DNA from: Bordetella genomosp. 1 | GTDB lineage: Bacteria; Pseudomonadota; Gammaproteobacteria; Burkholderiales; Burkholderiaceae_B | Length of the DNA stretch: 64,000 nt | Assembly (NCBI RefSeq): GCF_002261335.1 | Contig: NZ_NEVL01000001.1 | Location: 124,001-188,000 of the forward strand | Reading direction: 5' to 3' | Shown: positions 1-8,986 of the stretch, one piece after another | Position numbering within the stretch: position 1 is the first letter of the stretch | Layout of the letters: each line of letters begins with the position of its first letter | The notes under the pieces: model-generated | The model's input: only the letters and a program-made list of their open reading frames with translations | What the model was told of the DNA's origin: nothing | The model's database searches: none | Position numbers and translations under genes: made by a program

Positions 1-150
1 CTGCCGCTTCACGTAGTAGGCGTTGCCATCTTCCAGCGTGACGCGTTGCACGCCGCTCATGCCGCCGCGGCGGTAATTGGGCGGCTCGGCCCATTCGCCC
101 TGCACGGTCCACCAGAAGTCCAGCGAGGGGGTGGTGGCGTCGCGCGTCAT
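1..150 (-). CDS. InaA/lipopolysaccharide kinase-like protein, N-terminal fragment
   Basis: Only the first 50 codons are present; the gene runs off the left edge. The residues (MTRDATTPSLDFWWT..., then a glycine-rich GGMSGVQRV and YYVKRQ) resemble the start of InaA/Kdo-kinase-like proteins, where a glycine-rich loop and a KRQ lysine form the ATP site. The family phosphorylates LPS core sugars or related substrates. The ATG is at 148-150. It is divergent from metC. The family call rests on this short stretch and is moderate. Confidence 0.6.
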   Translation of the reverse strand, partial: MTRDATTPSLDFWWTVQGEWAEPPNYRRGGMSGVQRVTLEDGNAYYVKRQ

Positions 151-276
151 GAAAGAAGTCTCCGGGAAAGGGCAGCTTGTCTTGGGCGGGCGATGGGGTA
201 CCCTCTTGGGGCATCCGGGCCGCGCCTGTGCTGCCGGGGTGATGCGGCACATTATGTAATACTTTTGAAATAGACG

Positions 277-291
277 ACGGCGAATCGCCGT
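277..291. promoter_or_regulatory. 15-bp perfect palindrome between inaA-like gene and metC
   Basis: Arms ACGGCGA and TCGCCGT are separated by one A. It lies in the 224-bp gap between two divergent genes, about 85 bp before the metC start. A second, AT-rich inverted repeat (TTTTTC-GCCT-GAAAAA) lies at 312-327. A regulator site is possible; no regulator is identified. Confidence 0.35.
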
Positions 292-374
292 AACCGCTTC
301 CTATTCGCGCTTTTTTCGCCTGAAAAACCGCAGATTCCGCCACAGGTGTCTGTCTCTCGCCACACTATTCCGCC

Positions 375-1568
375 ATGTCCAACGACTCGTCCCACCACAT
401 CGATACCCTGTTGCAGCACATGGGCACCGCCCCGTTTGATCCCGCCACGGGCGCGGCGCCGGTGAACCTGCCCTCGATGCGCGCCAGCACCGTGCGGTTC
501 CAGAACCTCGCCGCGCTCGAGGCCACCCAGAAGCGCAAGGGCGCGGGCGAACGCGCCGCCACCTACGGCCGCATGGGCATGGATACGCACGCCGCGCTGG
601 AACAGGTGTTCTGCGAGCTCGAAGGCGGCACGCACTGCTACCTGGCGCCCTCGGGCCTGGCCGGCATCACGATGGCCATGATGGCCCTGCTCTCGGCCGG
701 CGAACACGCGCTGGTGGCGGACTGCGTCTATGGTCCGGTGCGCGAGCTCGACGCCGCGGTGCTGGAGCGCATGGGCATCCAGACCACCTACTTCCACGCC
801 ACCGAAGACCTCGACGCCCTGGTGCGGCCCAACACCCGCATGCTGTACGTGGAGGCGCCGGGCTCGCTGCTGTTCGAGATGCTCGACATGCCGCGTCTCG
901 CCGACTTCGCGCGCAAGCACAAGCTGATCCTGGTCACCGACAACACCTGGGGCTCGGGCTATATCTACCGCCCGCTCACGCTGGGCGCGCAGGTGTCGGT
1001 CATCGCGGGCACCAAATACGTGGGCGGCCACTCCGACCTGATGCTGGGCGCCGTGGTCACCAACGACGAGACCATCGCCCGCCGCCTGAACCGCACCCAG
1101 TACGCCATGGGCTATTCGGTGAGCGCCGACGACGCCTGGCTGGCGCTGCGCGGCGTGCGCACCATGCCGATCCGCATGAACGAACACGCCCGCCACGCGC
1201 TGCAGGTGTGCGAGTTCCTGGCGGCCCGGCCCGAGGTGGCGCATATCTACCACCCGGCCTGGCCCGGCGACGCCGGCCACGCGCTGTGGCAGCGCGACTG
1301 CACCGGCTCGAACGGCATGCTGGCGGTGCAACTGCGCTTCGATCCGGCCCAGGCGCGCCGCTTCGTCGACGCACTCACCCTGTTCGGCATCGGCTTCTCG
1401 TGGGGCGGCTTCGAAAGCCTGGTGCAGCTGGTCACGCCGGGCGAGCTGGCGCGCCATGCCTACTGGAAGGGCGGCAGCGACGCGCTGGTGCGCCTGCACA
1501 TCGGCCTGGAATCGCCGGCCGACGTGATCGCCGACCTGGGCCAGGCCCTGGCGCGCGCGGCAGGCTGA
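375..1568 (+). CDS. metC: Cystathionine beta-lyase (PLP-dependent)
   Basis: A 397-residue Cys/Met-metabolism PLP enzyme. It cleaves cystathionine to homocysteine, ammonia and pyruvate in methionine synthesis. Visible landmarks are the early AATYGRMG stretch, VTDNTWGSGY (the Asp that contacts the pyridine nitrogen), and AGTKYVGGHSDL holding the Schiff-base lysine. Length and the order of motifs fit MetC of the beta/gammaproteobacterial type; a gamma-lyase or gamma-synthase of the same fold is less likely. It is a single gene ended by a bidirectional terminator shared with dsbA. Confidence 0.88.
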   Translation: MSNDSSHHIDTLLQHMGTAPFDPATGAAPVNLPSMRASTVRFQNLAALEATQKRKGAGERAATYGRMGMDTHAALEQVFCELEGGTHCYLAPSGLAGITMAMMALLSAGEHALVADCVYGPVRELDAAVLERMGIQTTYFHATEDLDALVRPNTRMLYVEAPGSLLFEMLDMPRLADFARKHKLILVTDNTWGSGYIYRPLTLGAQVSVIAGTKYVGGHSDLMLGAVVTNDETIARRLNRTQYAMGYSVSADDAWLALRGVRTMPIRMNEHARHALQVCEFLAARPEVAHIYHPAWPGDAGHALWQRDCTGSNGMLAVQLRFDPAQARRFVDALTLFGIGFSWGGFESLVQLVTPGELARHAYWKGGSDALVRLHIGLESPADVIADLGQALARAAG

Positions 1569-1586
1569 GGCCGCGCGGCGCCAAAG

Positions 1587-1621
1587 AAAAAGGCGGGTGC
1601 ATCGCTGCACCCGCCTTTTTT
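1587..1621. terminator. Bidirectional terminator between metC and dsbA
   Basis: A 15-bp stem (AAAAAGGCGGGTGCA with its complement) closes a TCGC loop, with A-tract and T-tract flanks. It therefore works for metC on the plus strand and dsbA on the minus strand. Confidence 0.9.
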
Positions 1622-1638
1622 GTTGCGCGCGAAACGGC

Positions 1639-2274
1639 TTACTGGGCGCGCGCCAGCGGGATCAGGCGGTCGATCTCCTTGATCGCGCCCTCGTAGCTGT
1701 TGCCCGCCAGGACCGGCGAGGTCATGAACTTGCCGCCGACGGCGAACGAGGGCGTGCCCTCGATGCGGTAGGCCTGGGCCAGCTGGTTGGCGCGTTCGAC
1801 CTGGGTCTGCACGCTGAACGAATCGAACACGGCGTCGAAGCGGGCGCGGTCGACGCCTTGCGCGGCGGCCCATTCACCCATCGCCTTCTTGTCGAACAGG
1901 CGCTTGCGCTCGCCGTGGATCGCGGCGAACACCTTGTCGTTCAGGTCGAGGCGATCGAGCGCGGCCAGCGTGTAGTACAGCTGCTGCAGCGGCTTCATGC
2001 CGGCGTTGAAGGCGATCGGCACCTGCTTGAGCACCACGTCGGCGGGCTTGGTCTTGGCCCAGTCTTCGACCATGGGCTGCATGGCGGCGCAGTGGGGGCA
2101 CGAGTAGGCGAAGAACTCCAGGACTTCGATCTTGCCCGGGGTGTCGGACGGCAGCGGCGGGTTGATCGCCACGTATTGCTGCGCGGTGCCCTGTGCCTGG
2201 CTGACGGGGGCGAACAGGCTCGCCGCGGCCAGGGCGGTGACGGCCAGCAGGCGGGAGAACAGAGTGGACTGCAT
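1639..2274 (-). CDS. dsbA: Thiol:disulfide interchange protein DsbA
   Basis: A periplasmic oxidant that introduces disulfides into exported proteins. The 211-residue protein starts with a signal peptide ([19 protein letters not shown], ending near SQA). The thioredoxin-like domain carries the active site FFAYSCPHC, and the cis-Pro loop is visible as EGTPSF. I chose the ATG at 2272-2274 because AGGAAAA sits six bases upstream and a signal peptide follows directly; the 21 residues upstream in frame look untranslated. It follows argS and the SPOR gene on the same strand. Confidence 0.93.
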   Translation of the reverse strand: MQSTLFSRLLAVTALAAASLFAPVSQAQGTAQQYVAINPPLPSDTPGKIEVLEFFAYSCPHCAAMQPMVEDWAKTKPADVVLKQVPIAFNAGMKPLQQLYYTLAALDRLDLNDKVFAAIHGERKRLFDKKAMGEWAAAQGVDRARFDAVFDSFSVQTQVERANQLAQAYRIEGTPSFAVGGKFMTSPVLAGNSYEGAIKEIDRLIPLARAQ

Positions 2275-2352
2275 CGAGCGTTTTCCTGAGAAAGAGTGTG
2301 ACTGGTGACTGACCAGCGGACCGGGCCGGAAGTTCAATCCGGCCCGCCCGCC

Positions 2353-3078
2353 CTACTGCCGCACCACGGCGGATTCGATTTTATTTTCACCCAGGCGGCT
2401 GCGCGCCCGGTTCATGTCGTCGAGCTTGGCGAACGGACCGACGCGGACCCGGTTGACCTGCACGCCATTGACCTCGGCCTTGGTCACGTTGACCGGCAGC
2501 CCGAGCATCAGGATGCGGGCCTTGAGCGCATCGGCGTCTTCCGTCTTGCGATAGGCGCCCGCCTGCAGGAAATACGTGCCGGAGCCGGAGGCCGACGGGG
2601 CGGCGCTGGCCACCGCCGCCGGCTTGTTCGGCGCCGGCTTGGCGGCCGGTTTGTCGGCGCCGGACAGCGAGGTGCCGGTGCCGGGCGCCGCCGGGGCCGG
2701 CTGGGCCGGCGCCTGGGTGCTGCCGGGCAGCGTGGCGATCAGCGCGCCGAGGTCGTCGATCGGGCCGGTGCGCGGCGTGTCCGGCGTGTCGGGCAGCGGC
2801 GCGGGCGAGGTCGCGGTCGGGCCCGTGGGCGCGGTGCCGGCCGGGCCGTCGCGGCCGTACAGGCCCTGGTTGGGATCGGGCGCGTTGCGCGGGTCGGGCT
2901 GCTTGGTGTTGTCCGGCGTGCCGCGCGAGGCGCGGTCGACGAACGGCATCGGTGCCTTGGTGACGTAGAACGCCACCGCGGCCGCCACGACCAGACCGAT
3001 CAACAGTCCGGCCAGGACGCCATACAGGGTGCTGCCGCCTTGGCTGGAGCGCTTGCTGGTCTTGCGTTTGGTCGCCAT
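2353..3078 (-). CDS. SPOR-domain cell-division protein, FtsN-like
   Basis: The protein has 241 residues. A Lys/Arg-rich cytoplasmic tail (MATKRKTSKR) precedes one membrane helix at about 18-38. A long Pro/Ala/Thr-rich periplasmic linker follows, then a C-terminal SPOR domain at about 165-241 (begins GTYFLQAGAY; RVGPF motif near the end). SPOR domains bind denuded septal glycan, and this layout is that of FtsN. The gene starts eight bases after argS ends, so the two are cotranscribed, with dsbA 78 bp downstream. The FtsN role itself is inference from architecture. Confidence 0.8.
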   Translation of the reverse strand: MATKRKTSKRSSQGGSTLYGVLAGLLIGLVVAAAVAFYVTKAPMPFVDRASRGTPDNTKQPDPRNAPDPNQGLYGRDGPAGTAPTGPTATSPAPLPDTPDTPRTGPIDDLGALIATLPGSTQAPAQPAPAAPGTGTSLSGADKPAAKPAPNKPAAVASAAPSASGSGTYFLQAGAYRKTEDADALKARILMLGLPVNVTKAEVNGVQVNRVRVGPFAKLDDMNRARSRLGENKIESAVVRQ

Positions 3079-3086
3079 GAATCCTT

Positions 3087-4772
3087 TTACATCCGTTGCG
3101 GCGCGCTCAGGCCCAGCAGGGCCAGGCCATTGGCCAGGACCTGACGGGTGGCGGCCGCCAGACGCAGGCGCGCGAGCTTGAGCGCCTCGTCGTCGATCAA
3201 CACACGTTCCGCGTTATACCAGCCGTGGAAGTCGGCGGCGCAATCGCGCAGCCAGAAGGCGATATGGTGCGGGGCCAGTTCCTGGGCGGCGAGCTTGATC
3301 ACCTGCGGGAACTCGGCCAGGCGTTGCAGCAGCGCGAACTCCGACGGCGCCGTCAGCAGCGCGGTGTCGGCGGCGGCCACGGCGGCCTCGTCCATCGCGG
3401 CGTTGGCGATCATCGTGCAGATGCGGGCGTGCGCATACTGGATGTAGAAGACCGGGTTCTCGTCGCTCTTGGACAGGGCCAGGTCGATGTCGAACACGAA
3501 TTCCGTGTCGGCGCGGCGCTGGATCAGGAAGTAGCGCACCGCATCGCGGCCGACCCAGTCGATCAGGTCGCGCATGGTGACGTAGCTGCCGGCGCGCTTG
3601 GAGATCTTCACCTCTTCGCCGCCCCGCATCACCTTGACCATCTTGTGCAGCACGTAGGCGGGAAAATCCTTCGGGATGCCCTCTTCCAGGCCCTGCAGGC
3701 CGGCGCGCACGCGCGCCACGGTGCCGTGGTGGTCGCTGCCCTGGATGTTCACGGCCTGGTGGAAGCCGCGCTCCCACTTGGCCTTGTGATAGGCCACGTC
3801 GGGCACGAAGTAGGTGTAGCCGCCTTCGCTCTTGCGCATGACGCGGTCTTTGTCGTCGCCGGTGCCGAGCTCGGTGGTGCGCAGCCACAGCGCGCCGTCC
3901 TGCTCGTAGGTGTGGCCCTTGGCGATCAGCGCCTGCACGGTCTGTTCGACGCGGCCCGACGAATACAGCGAGCTCTCGAGGAAGAAGTTGTCGAACTTCA
4001 GGCCGAAGGCCTGCAGGTCGAGATCCTGCTCGCGGCGCAGGTAGGCCACCGCGAACTGGCGGATGTCTTCGAGGCTGTCGACGTTGCCGCTGGCCTGCAC
4101 CGGCTCGCCGTCGGAGGCCTGCACCGACTTGCCGGCCTTGAAATCGTTGGCGATGTCGACGATGTAGTCGCCCTTGTAGCCGTCGGCGGGCCACTCGGGG
4201 CTGTCGGGGCCCTGGCCGCGCGCACGGGCCTGCACGCTGATGGCGAGGTTGTCGATCTGGTTGCCGGCGTCGTTGTAGTAGAACTCGCGCGTCACGTCGC
4301 AGCCGGTGGCGTCGTAGAGACGGCAGATCGAGTCGCCCAGCGCGGCCTGGCGGGCGTGGCCCACGTGCAGCGGGCCGGTGGGGTTGGCCGACACGAACTC
4401 GACCAGCACCTTCTCGCCGTTGCGGGCGGCGCGGCCGAACTCGGCGCCCTGGGCGTCGATGGCGGCGATCACGGCCTGGCGCGCGGCCGGCGTGACGCGC
4501 AGGTTGATGAAGCCGGGGCCGGCGATCTCGGCGGCGTCGATCAGACCGCGGGCGGCGGGATCGGCGGCCAGCGCGTCGACGATGGCCTGGGCCAGCTCGC
4601 GCGGATTGCGCTTGGCCGGCTTGGCCAGTTGCATGGCCACGTTGGTGGCGAAGTCGCCGTGCGCGGCGACTTTCGGACGCTCGAGCTGGATGTTGGGCGT
4701 GGCGTCGGGCAGGCTCTGCGCAACGGCGGCCTGGATCAGTGAAATCAGTTGTTTCTGTTGCTCGGGGAGCAT
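3087..4772 (-). CDS. argS: Arginyl-tRNA synthetase
   Basis: A class I aminoacyl-tRNA synthetase of 561 residues that charges tRNA-Arg. The N-terminal additional domain is followed by the HIGH-type signature [15 protein letters not shown] and the KMSKS-equivalent [10 protein letters not shown]. An anticodon-binding DALR domain ends in LGLSAPQRM. Length and motif order are normal for bacterial ArgS. It leads the argS-SPOR-dsbA group. A TATGAT-like -10 lies upstream (ATCATA on the plus strand at 4920-4925) without a clear -35. Confidence 0.96.
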   Translation of the reverse strand: MLPEQQKQLISLIQAAVAQSLPDATPNIQLERPKVAAHGDFATNVAMQLAKPAKRNPRELAQAIVDALAADPAARGLIDAAEIAGPGFINLRVTPAARQAVIAAIDAQGAEFGRAARNGEKVLVEFVSANPTGPLHVGHARQAALGDSICRLYDATGCDVTREFYYNDAGNQIDNLAISVQARARGQGPDSPEWPADGYKGDYIVDIANDFKAGKSVQASDGEPVQASGNVDSLEDIRQFAVAYLRREQDLDLQAFGLKFDNFFLESSLYSSGRVEQTVQALIAKGHTYEQDGALWLRTTELGTGDDKDRVMRKSEGGYTYFVPDVAYHKAKWERGFHQAVNIQGSDHHGTVARVRAGLQGLEEGIPKDFPAYVLHKMVKVMRGGEEVKISKRAGSYVTMRDLIDWVGRDAVRYFLIQRRADTEFVFDIDLALSKSDENPVFYIQYAHARICTMIANAAMDEAAVAAADTALLTAPSEFALLQRLAEFPQVIKLAAQELAPHHIAFWLRDCAADFHGWYNAERVLIDDEALKLARLRLAAATRQVLANGLALLGLSAPQRM

Positions 4773-5032
4773 GTGCTGTCGTCGTTAGTGGCGGCAGCCG
4801 GCTGCGCGGGGCGCCGGGGCTGCCGGAAGCCGGTTGGCCGGGCCGGGTTGGCGCCGCGGCCGATGGGCGGGGCGCGGGATGGCGCCACGGGCGGGCCCGG
4901 CGGTCTGGGAGATGCCTAGATCATAGCGTGAAATGGCTGGTTTCCCCTGCAACAAGGCCGCAAGGCGGCTCGGTTGGCAGGCCTTCCCGCTTGGGGTAGT
5001 GTATGAAATCTTCCCCGAACGGAGACCATAAG

Positions 5033-5380
5033 ATGCTGATCACCTTTCACTCCAAAGCTGCGCCCGAAGTGTTGATGCGTTCCGAAGACGCCCTGCCCCT
5101 GCTCAAGGCGGCCGGCAAGCAGATCAGCGGCACCATCCCCGAGCGCGGCGTGTTCACGCCCGACCAGCTCAAAGTGGCCATTGCCGGCCTCGAAGCCGCC
5201 GTGCGTGCCGACGGCGGCAGCCACACCGCCGAAGACGAGGAAAACCCCGACAAGGAACCCGTTCATCCGGTCGACCGCCCCGTGGGCCTGTCGCAGCGCG
5301 CCTTCCCGCTCATCGACATGATGAAGCAGTCGCTCGAGGGCAACGCCGACCTGACCTGGGAACTGAGCCGCGGCTGGTGA
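5033..5380 (+). CDS. DUF1840 family protein
   Basis: A soluble 115-residue protein that I recognise as the DUF1840 type common in Burkholderiales; its function is unknown. It starts MLITFHSKAAPEVLM and has an acidic middle (EDEENPDKEP) followed by a conserved-looking RAFPLIDMMKQS segment. I chose the ATG at 5033 because GGAG lies about nine bases upstream; ten more residues could be read upstream in frame. No partner gene is obvious, and it stands alone between argS and another small gene. Confidence 0.7.
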   Translation: MLITFHSKAAPEVLMRSEDALPLLKAAGKQISGTIPERGVFTPDQLKVAIAGLEAAVRADGGSHTAEDEENPDKEPVHPVDRPVGLSQRAFPLIDMMKQSLEGNADLTWELSRGW

Positions 5381-5570
5381 TCCGCCGGGCCCCGCCTGCG
5401 CCAATGTCGCAGGCCTGACAGTCGAGGGCGCCGGATTGCGGCATACTGCCGCGCCGGCGCCGCTTTCTTTGCCCGACCGCGCGGATGGCCATTCCCGTTG
5501 CCCGTCCGGATTCAGCGCTCGGTTTGCCCGGATTGCACGCCGCATCACGGCCACCCAGGAGACCTCCCCC

Positions 5571-5888
5571 ATGCGCAGCGACGTCACCGTCATTTTCGAT
5601 TCCCGTCACAAGCTCGATTTCACCGTCGAGGTGACGACCTCGCCGCAGGCCGCCGACGCCGCGCGCGACTGGTTCGACAGCGCCTGGGAAATGCTGGGCT
5701 GCGAGCCGTTGCGGCCCAGCGGCAAGGTGCTGCTGCTCGACAAGATCATGGGCGTGGCCGACGCGCTGGGCTACGACACCCTGTCGGGCGACGAGAAGGA
5801 AAGCCGCGAATTCGCGCAGCAGGCCGCCCTGGCCCTGGGCCGTCCGCGCATCACGATCGACCTGCCCGGCCTCACCGTGGGCTACTGA
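5571..5888 (+). CDS. Conserved hypothetical small acidic protein
   Basis: A soluble 105-residue protein that I do not recognise. It begins MRSDVTVIFDSRHKLDF and is rich in Asp/Glu/Ala, with no signal peptide, membrane helix or cysteine pair. The start is supported by AGGAGA about ten bases upstream. A strong terminator follows at once. Codon use matches the surrounding chromosome, so it is probably a native gene. Confidence 0.65.
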   Translation: MRSDVTVIFDSRHKLDFTVEVTTSPQAADAARDWFDSAWEMLGCEPLRPSGKVLLLDKIMGVADALGYDTLSGDEKESREFAQQAALALGRPRITIDLPGLTVGY

Positions 5889-5902
5889 GGCCGGCGCCGG
5901 AC

Positions 5903-5940
5903 GCAAAAAGGGTTGCCCGCGGGCAACCCTTTTTTTTGCG
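5903..5940. terminator. Bidirectional terminator
   Basis: A long perfect hairpin (AAGGGTTGCCCGC with its complement, T-run beyond) lies between the small plus-strand gene and the end of the ugpE-like gene on the minus strand. It serves both. Confidence 0.92.
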
Positions 5941-5951
5941 CGCGGCCGGGT

Positions 5952-6761
5952 TCAGCGGATGCCGGCGCGCATGAACGACTGCACGAACTGGCGCTGGAAC
6001 AGCAGGAAGGCGATCAGCAGCGGCGCGGCCGACAGCAGCGTCGCCGCCGTGATCACCGACCAGTCGATGCCCTGGTCGGTGGACGAGAACACCTGCAGAC
6101 CCACCGTGAGGGGGCGCGACTCCACCGAATTGGTGATGATGAGCGGCCACAGGAAGTTGTTCCAGTGGTGGCTCACCGACACCAGCCCGTAGGCGACGTA
6201 GATCGGCTTGGCCAGCGGCACGTACACCTTCATCAGGATCTGCCATTCGCTCGCGCCCTCGACGCGCGCCGCCTCCTCCAGCTCGCGCGGCACGGTCTTG
6301 AAGGTCTGGCGCAGCAGGAAGATGCCGAAGGCCGAGGCGAAGTACGGCAGCCCGACGGCGAACACCGTGTCGCGGATCCCCAGCAGGCTCATCGTGCGGT
6401 AGTTTTCCACCAGCAGCACGTCGGGCATGATCATCAGCTGCAGCAGCACCAGCATGAACACGAAGTCGCGGCCGCGGAACTCGAAGCGGGCGAAGGCGTA
6501 GCCGGCCAGCGTCGACAGCACGAGCTGGGCCGCCAGCACCATCGTCACCAGCAGGAAGGTGTTGAGGAAGTAGCGCGGAAACGGCGCGGACTGCCAGGCG
6601 CGCACGAAGTTCTCGAGCGTGAGCGGCGAGAACAGATCGAAGCGCGTGGCGTAGGCCGGCGGGTGGAACGCGGCCCACACCGCGTAGGCCAGCGGCAGGA
6701 TCCAGAGCAGCCCCAGGACCCACGCGCCCAGGGTATCGAGCAGGTCGGTTTTGGTGTTCAT
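5952..6761 (-). CDS. ABC transporter permease, UgpE/MalG type
   Basis: A 269-residue inner-membrane permease of the carbohydrate/glycerol-3-phosphate (CUT1) class, with about six hydrophobic segments. The ATPase-docking EAA loop is visible as EEAARVEGASEWQILMKVYV. Its ATG overlaps the stop of the upstream permease gene (ATGA). It is the last gene of the ugpC-B-A-E unit. Closest in style to UgpE; the substrate (glycerol-3-phosphate, a glycerophosphodiester, or a sugar) cannot be decided from sequence alone. Confidence 0.85.
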   Translation of the reverse strand: MNTKTDLLDTLGAWVLGLLWILPLAYAVWAAFHPPAYATRFDLFSPLTLENFVRAWQSAPFPRYFLNTFLLVTMVLAAQLVLSTLAGYAFARFEFRGRDFVFMLVLLQLMIMPDVLLVENYRTMSLLGIRDTVFAVGLPYFASAFGIFLLRQTFKTVPRELEEAARVEGASEWQILMKVYVPLAKPIYVAYGLVSVSHHWNNFLWPLIITNSVESRPLTVGLQVFSSTDQGIDWSVITAATLLSAAPLLIAFLLFQRQFVQSFMRAGIR

Positions 6762-7633
6762 TGGTAGTGCGTCCTGCGGTCCAGTACGCGGAACTTGACC
6801 AGCGCCGTCACGGCCAGCAGCACCAGCAGCACCACGGTCAGCGTCGCGGCATAGGCCGTGTCCCAGAAGCTGAAGCCCACCTGGTAGATGTAGTAGAGCA
6901 GCAGCGTGCTGGCGTTGTCGGGGCCGCCGCGGGTCATCACCACCACATGGTCGACCAGGCGGAAGGCGTTGATCAGCGCGTTGACCAGCACGAACAGCGT
7001 GGTCGGCATCAGGAGCGGCCACAGCACCCGGCGGAAATACTGCCAGCGCGACGCGCCCTCCAGCATCGCCGCTTCGCGCAGCGAGGGCGAGACGGTCTGC
7101 AGCGCGGCCAGGTAGAAGATCATGAAGAAGCCGGATTCCTTCCACACCGTCACCAGCATCAGCGCCGGCAGGGCCGTGTCGCGGCTGCCGAGCCAGTTGG
7201 GGCCGGGCATGCCGAAGGCCTGCATCACCTGCGCGATCAGGCCGTATTGCGGGGTGTAGAAGAAGAGCCAGATGTTGGCCACGGCCACCATCGGCAGCAC
7301 CGTGGGCGTGAAGTAGGCCAGGCGCAAAAAGCCGCGGCCGGCCAGCTTGCGGTTGACCCACAGCGCCATGACCAGCGCGATGGCGATCGAGGTCGGGATG
7401 GTGCCGAGCGCGAACCACAGGTTGTTCCAGAGCGATTGCCAGAACACCGGGTCGTCGCGCATCACGGCGTAGTTCTCCAGCCCCACGAACACCGCCGGGC
7501 GCTTGCCCTTCGGTGTCGTGAAGAAGCTGTGCCACAGGGTGGCCAGCGCCGGATAGTGCGTGAAGGCGGCGAGCAGCACGACGGCTGGCAGCAGGAGCAG
7601 CCAGCCGTAGATCGCCTGACGGGTGCGATGCAT
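6758..7633 (-). CDS. ABC transporter permease, UgpA/MalF type
   Basis: A 291-residue partner permease. The N-terminal helix (AIYGWLLLLPAVVLLAAF) and the EAA loop EAAMLEGASRWQYFRRVLWP are typical of CUT1 permeases and UgpA. It lies 13 bp after the binding-protein gene and overlaps the next permease by four bases, indicating translational coupling. With its partner it would form the transmembrane channel of the importer energised by the ATPase encoded at 8987-10039. Confidence 0.86.
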   Translation of the reverse strand: MHRTRQAIYGWLLLLPAVVLLAAFTHYPALATLWHSFFTTPKGKRPAVFVGLENYAVMRDDPVFWQSLWNNLWFALGTIPTSIAIALVMALWVNRKLAGRGFLRLAYFTPTVLPMVAVANIWLFFYTPQYGLIAQVMQAFGMPGPNWLGSRDTALPALMLVTVWKESGFFMIFYLAALQTVSPSLREAAMLEGASRWQYFRRVLWPLLMPTTLFVLVNALINAFRLVDHVVVMTRGGPDNASTLLLYYIYQVGFSFWDTAYAATLTVVLLVLLAVTALVKFRVLDRRTHYQ

Positions 7634-7646
7634 CGTGCTGCCGCGC

Positions 7647-8939
7647 TTACTTGTACGAACGCAGGATGCGTTCGGACTCGCGCTGTGCGTCGGTCAGCGC
7701 CTGCTTGGCCGGCTTCGCGTCGGTCAGGATGGCCTGCAGCGCGTCGTTCAGCACCTTGGTCACGCGCTGGTTCTCGTGGGTCGAGAACTCGGCCACGCTC
7801 ACGTCGAGCTGGTCGCGCGCCACGGCGGCGGCCGGCACTTCCTGCGCGTACTTCTTCATCTTGTCGGTTTCCCAGGCCGCCGGCGTCACCGCCACGTAGC
7901 CCGTGGCGATGCTCCAGTCGGCGGCGCGCTCGGGCGTGGTGGCCCATTGCGCGAACTTCAGCGCGGCCTGCTGCTGCTCGGGGGTGCCGCTCTTGAAGAT
8001 ATAGAAGTTGCCGCCGCCGGTCGGGCTGCCGCCGCGCTTCTGCTTGGGCATCATCGCCACGCCGAACGGGAAGTCGGCGTTCTTGCGGATGTTGGTCAGG
8101 TTGCCGGTGGTGGTCCAGATGATGGCGGCCTTCTTCTCGAGGAAGTCCTTGGGCGTGGTGCCCCAGTCGATCGTGCCCTTGGGCATCACGCCGTGCTTGG
8201 CCGACAGGTCGTGCCAGTATTGCGCGGCCTCGATCACCTCGGGCTTGTCGAGGTAGGTCTGGTTGCCGGCCTCGTTCATCAGGATGGCGTTGTTGGGCGT
8301 GGTGAGCGCCTGGAACAGCCAGTAGGCAAACGCGCCGCCCGACGGGATCTCGACGCCCCATTGGGTCACGTTGCCGGCGGCGTCTTTCCTGGTGAGCTTC
8401 TTGGCGGCCTCGACCAGCTCGGCCCACGTGCCCGGCGCGCGCTCGGGATCCAGGCCGGCCTGCTTGAACAGGTCCTTGTTGTAGTACATCACGATGGTCG
8501 AACGCTGGAACGGCACGCCCCAGACGTGACCGCCGGTGCGGCTGTTCTGCATGAAGGCGTCGTAGAAGCCGCCCAGCCATTTCTTGTCGGCGTCGCTCTT
8601 GGCCAGGCCGTCGATCGGCACGATCGCGTCTTCGTCGATCAGCGTGAACATGTCGGTCGACAGCAGCACGGCCAGCTGCGGCGGCGTGCCGCCCTTGAGC
8701 GCGGTCAGCGCCTTGGCGATCGAGTCCTGGTAGGAGCCGGCATAGATCGGCTTGATCCTGATGCCGGGGTTTTCCTTCTGGAAGTCGGCGACCATGTCGT
8801 CGACGATCTTGGTGATCGGGCCACCCACGGCGACGGGGTAGTAGAACTCGACCTCCACGGGCTTCTGCGCGAGCGCGGGCAGCGTGAAGAGCGCGCCGGC
8901 CACGCCGGCAACCAGGGTTTTGAGAACGGTGCGTCGCAT
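7647..8939 (-). CDS. Extracellular solute-binding protein, family 1 (UgpB-like)
   Basis: A periplasmic receptor of 430 residues. The signal peptide MRRTVLKTLVAGVAGALFTLPALAQ ends in an AxA site. The mature part begins KPVEVEFYYPVAVGGP and shows the family-1 pattern (YAGSYQDSIAKALTAL, MYYNKDLFKQAGLDPERAPGTW). The VEFYYP opening and the gene set resemble UgpB, which binds glycerol-3-phosphate or its diesters. It lies between the ATPase and permease genes in one operon. Ligand assignment is inference. Confidence 0.85.
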   Translation of the reverse strand: MRRTVLKTLVAGVAGALFTLPALAQKPVEVEFYYPVAVGGPITKIVDDMVADFQKENPGIRIKPIYAGSYQDSIAKALTALKGGTPPQLAVLLSTDMFTLIDEDAIVPIDGLAKSDADKKWLGGFYDAFMQNSRTGGHVWGVPFQRSTIVMYYNKDLFKQAGLDPERAPGTWAELVEAAKKLTRKDAAGNVTQWGVEIPSGGAFAYWLFQALTTPNNAILMNEAGNQTYLDKPEVIEAAQYWHDLSAKHGVMPKGTIDWGTTPKDFLEKKAAIIWTTTGNLTNIRKNADFPFGVAMMPKQKRGGSPTGGGNFYIFKSGTPEQQQAALKFAQWATTPERAADWSIATGYVAVTPAAWETDKMKKYAQEVPAAAVARDQLDVSVAEFSTHENQRVTKVLNDALQAILTDAKPAKQALTDAQRESERILRSYK

Positions 8940-8986
8940 GTGAGCGGTCCTAGTGAGGTGCGGTGTTGCGCAGGATGCCCGCCGGC

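Noticed and set aside
252-1610. Long open frames opposite metC and opposite many other genes (for example 3096-4742, 25715-28558, 32363-35032)
   Set aside because: They are antisense shadows caused by high GC at codon position three. Their products are runs of Arg/His/Gly/Ala with no family motifs, and real genes with motifs lie on the other strand.
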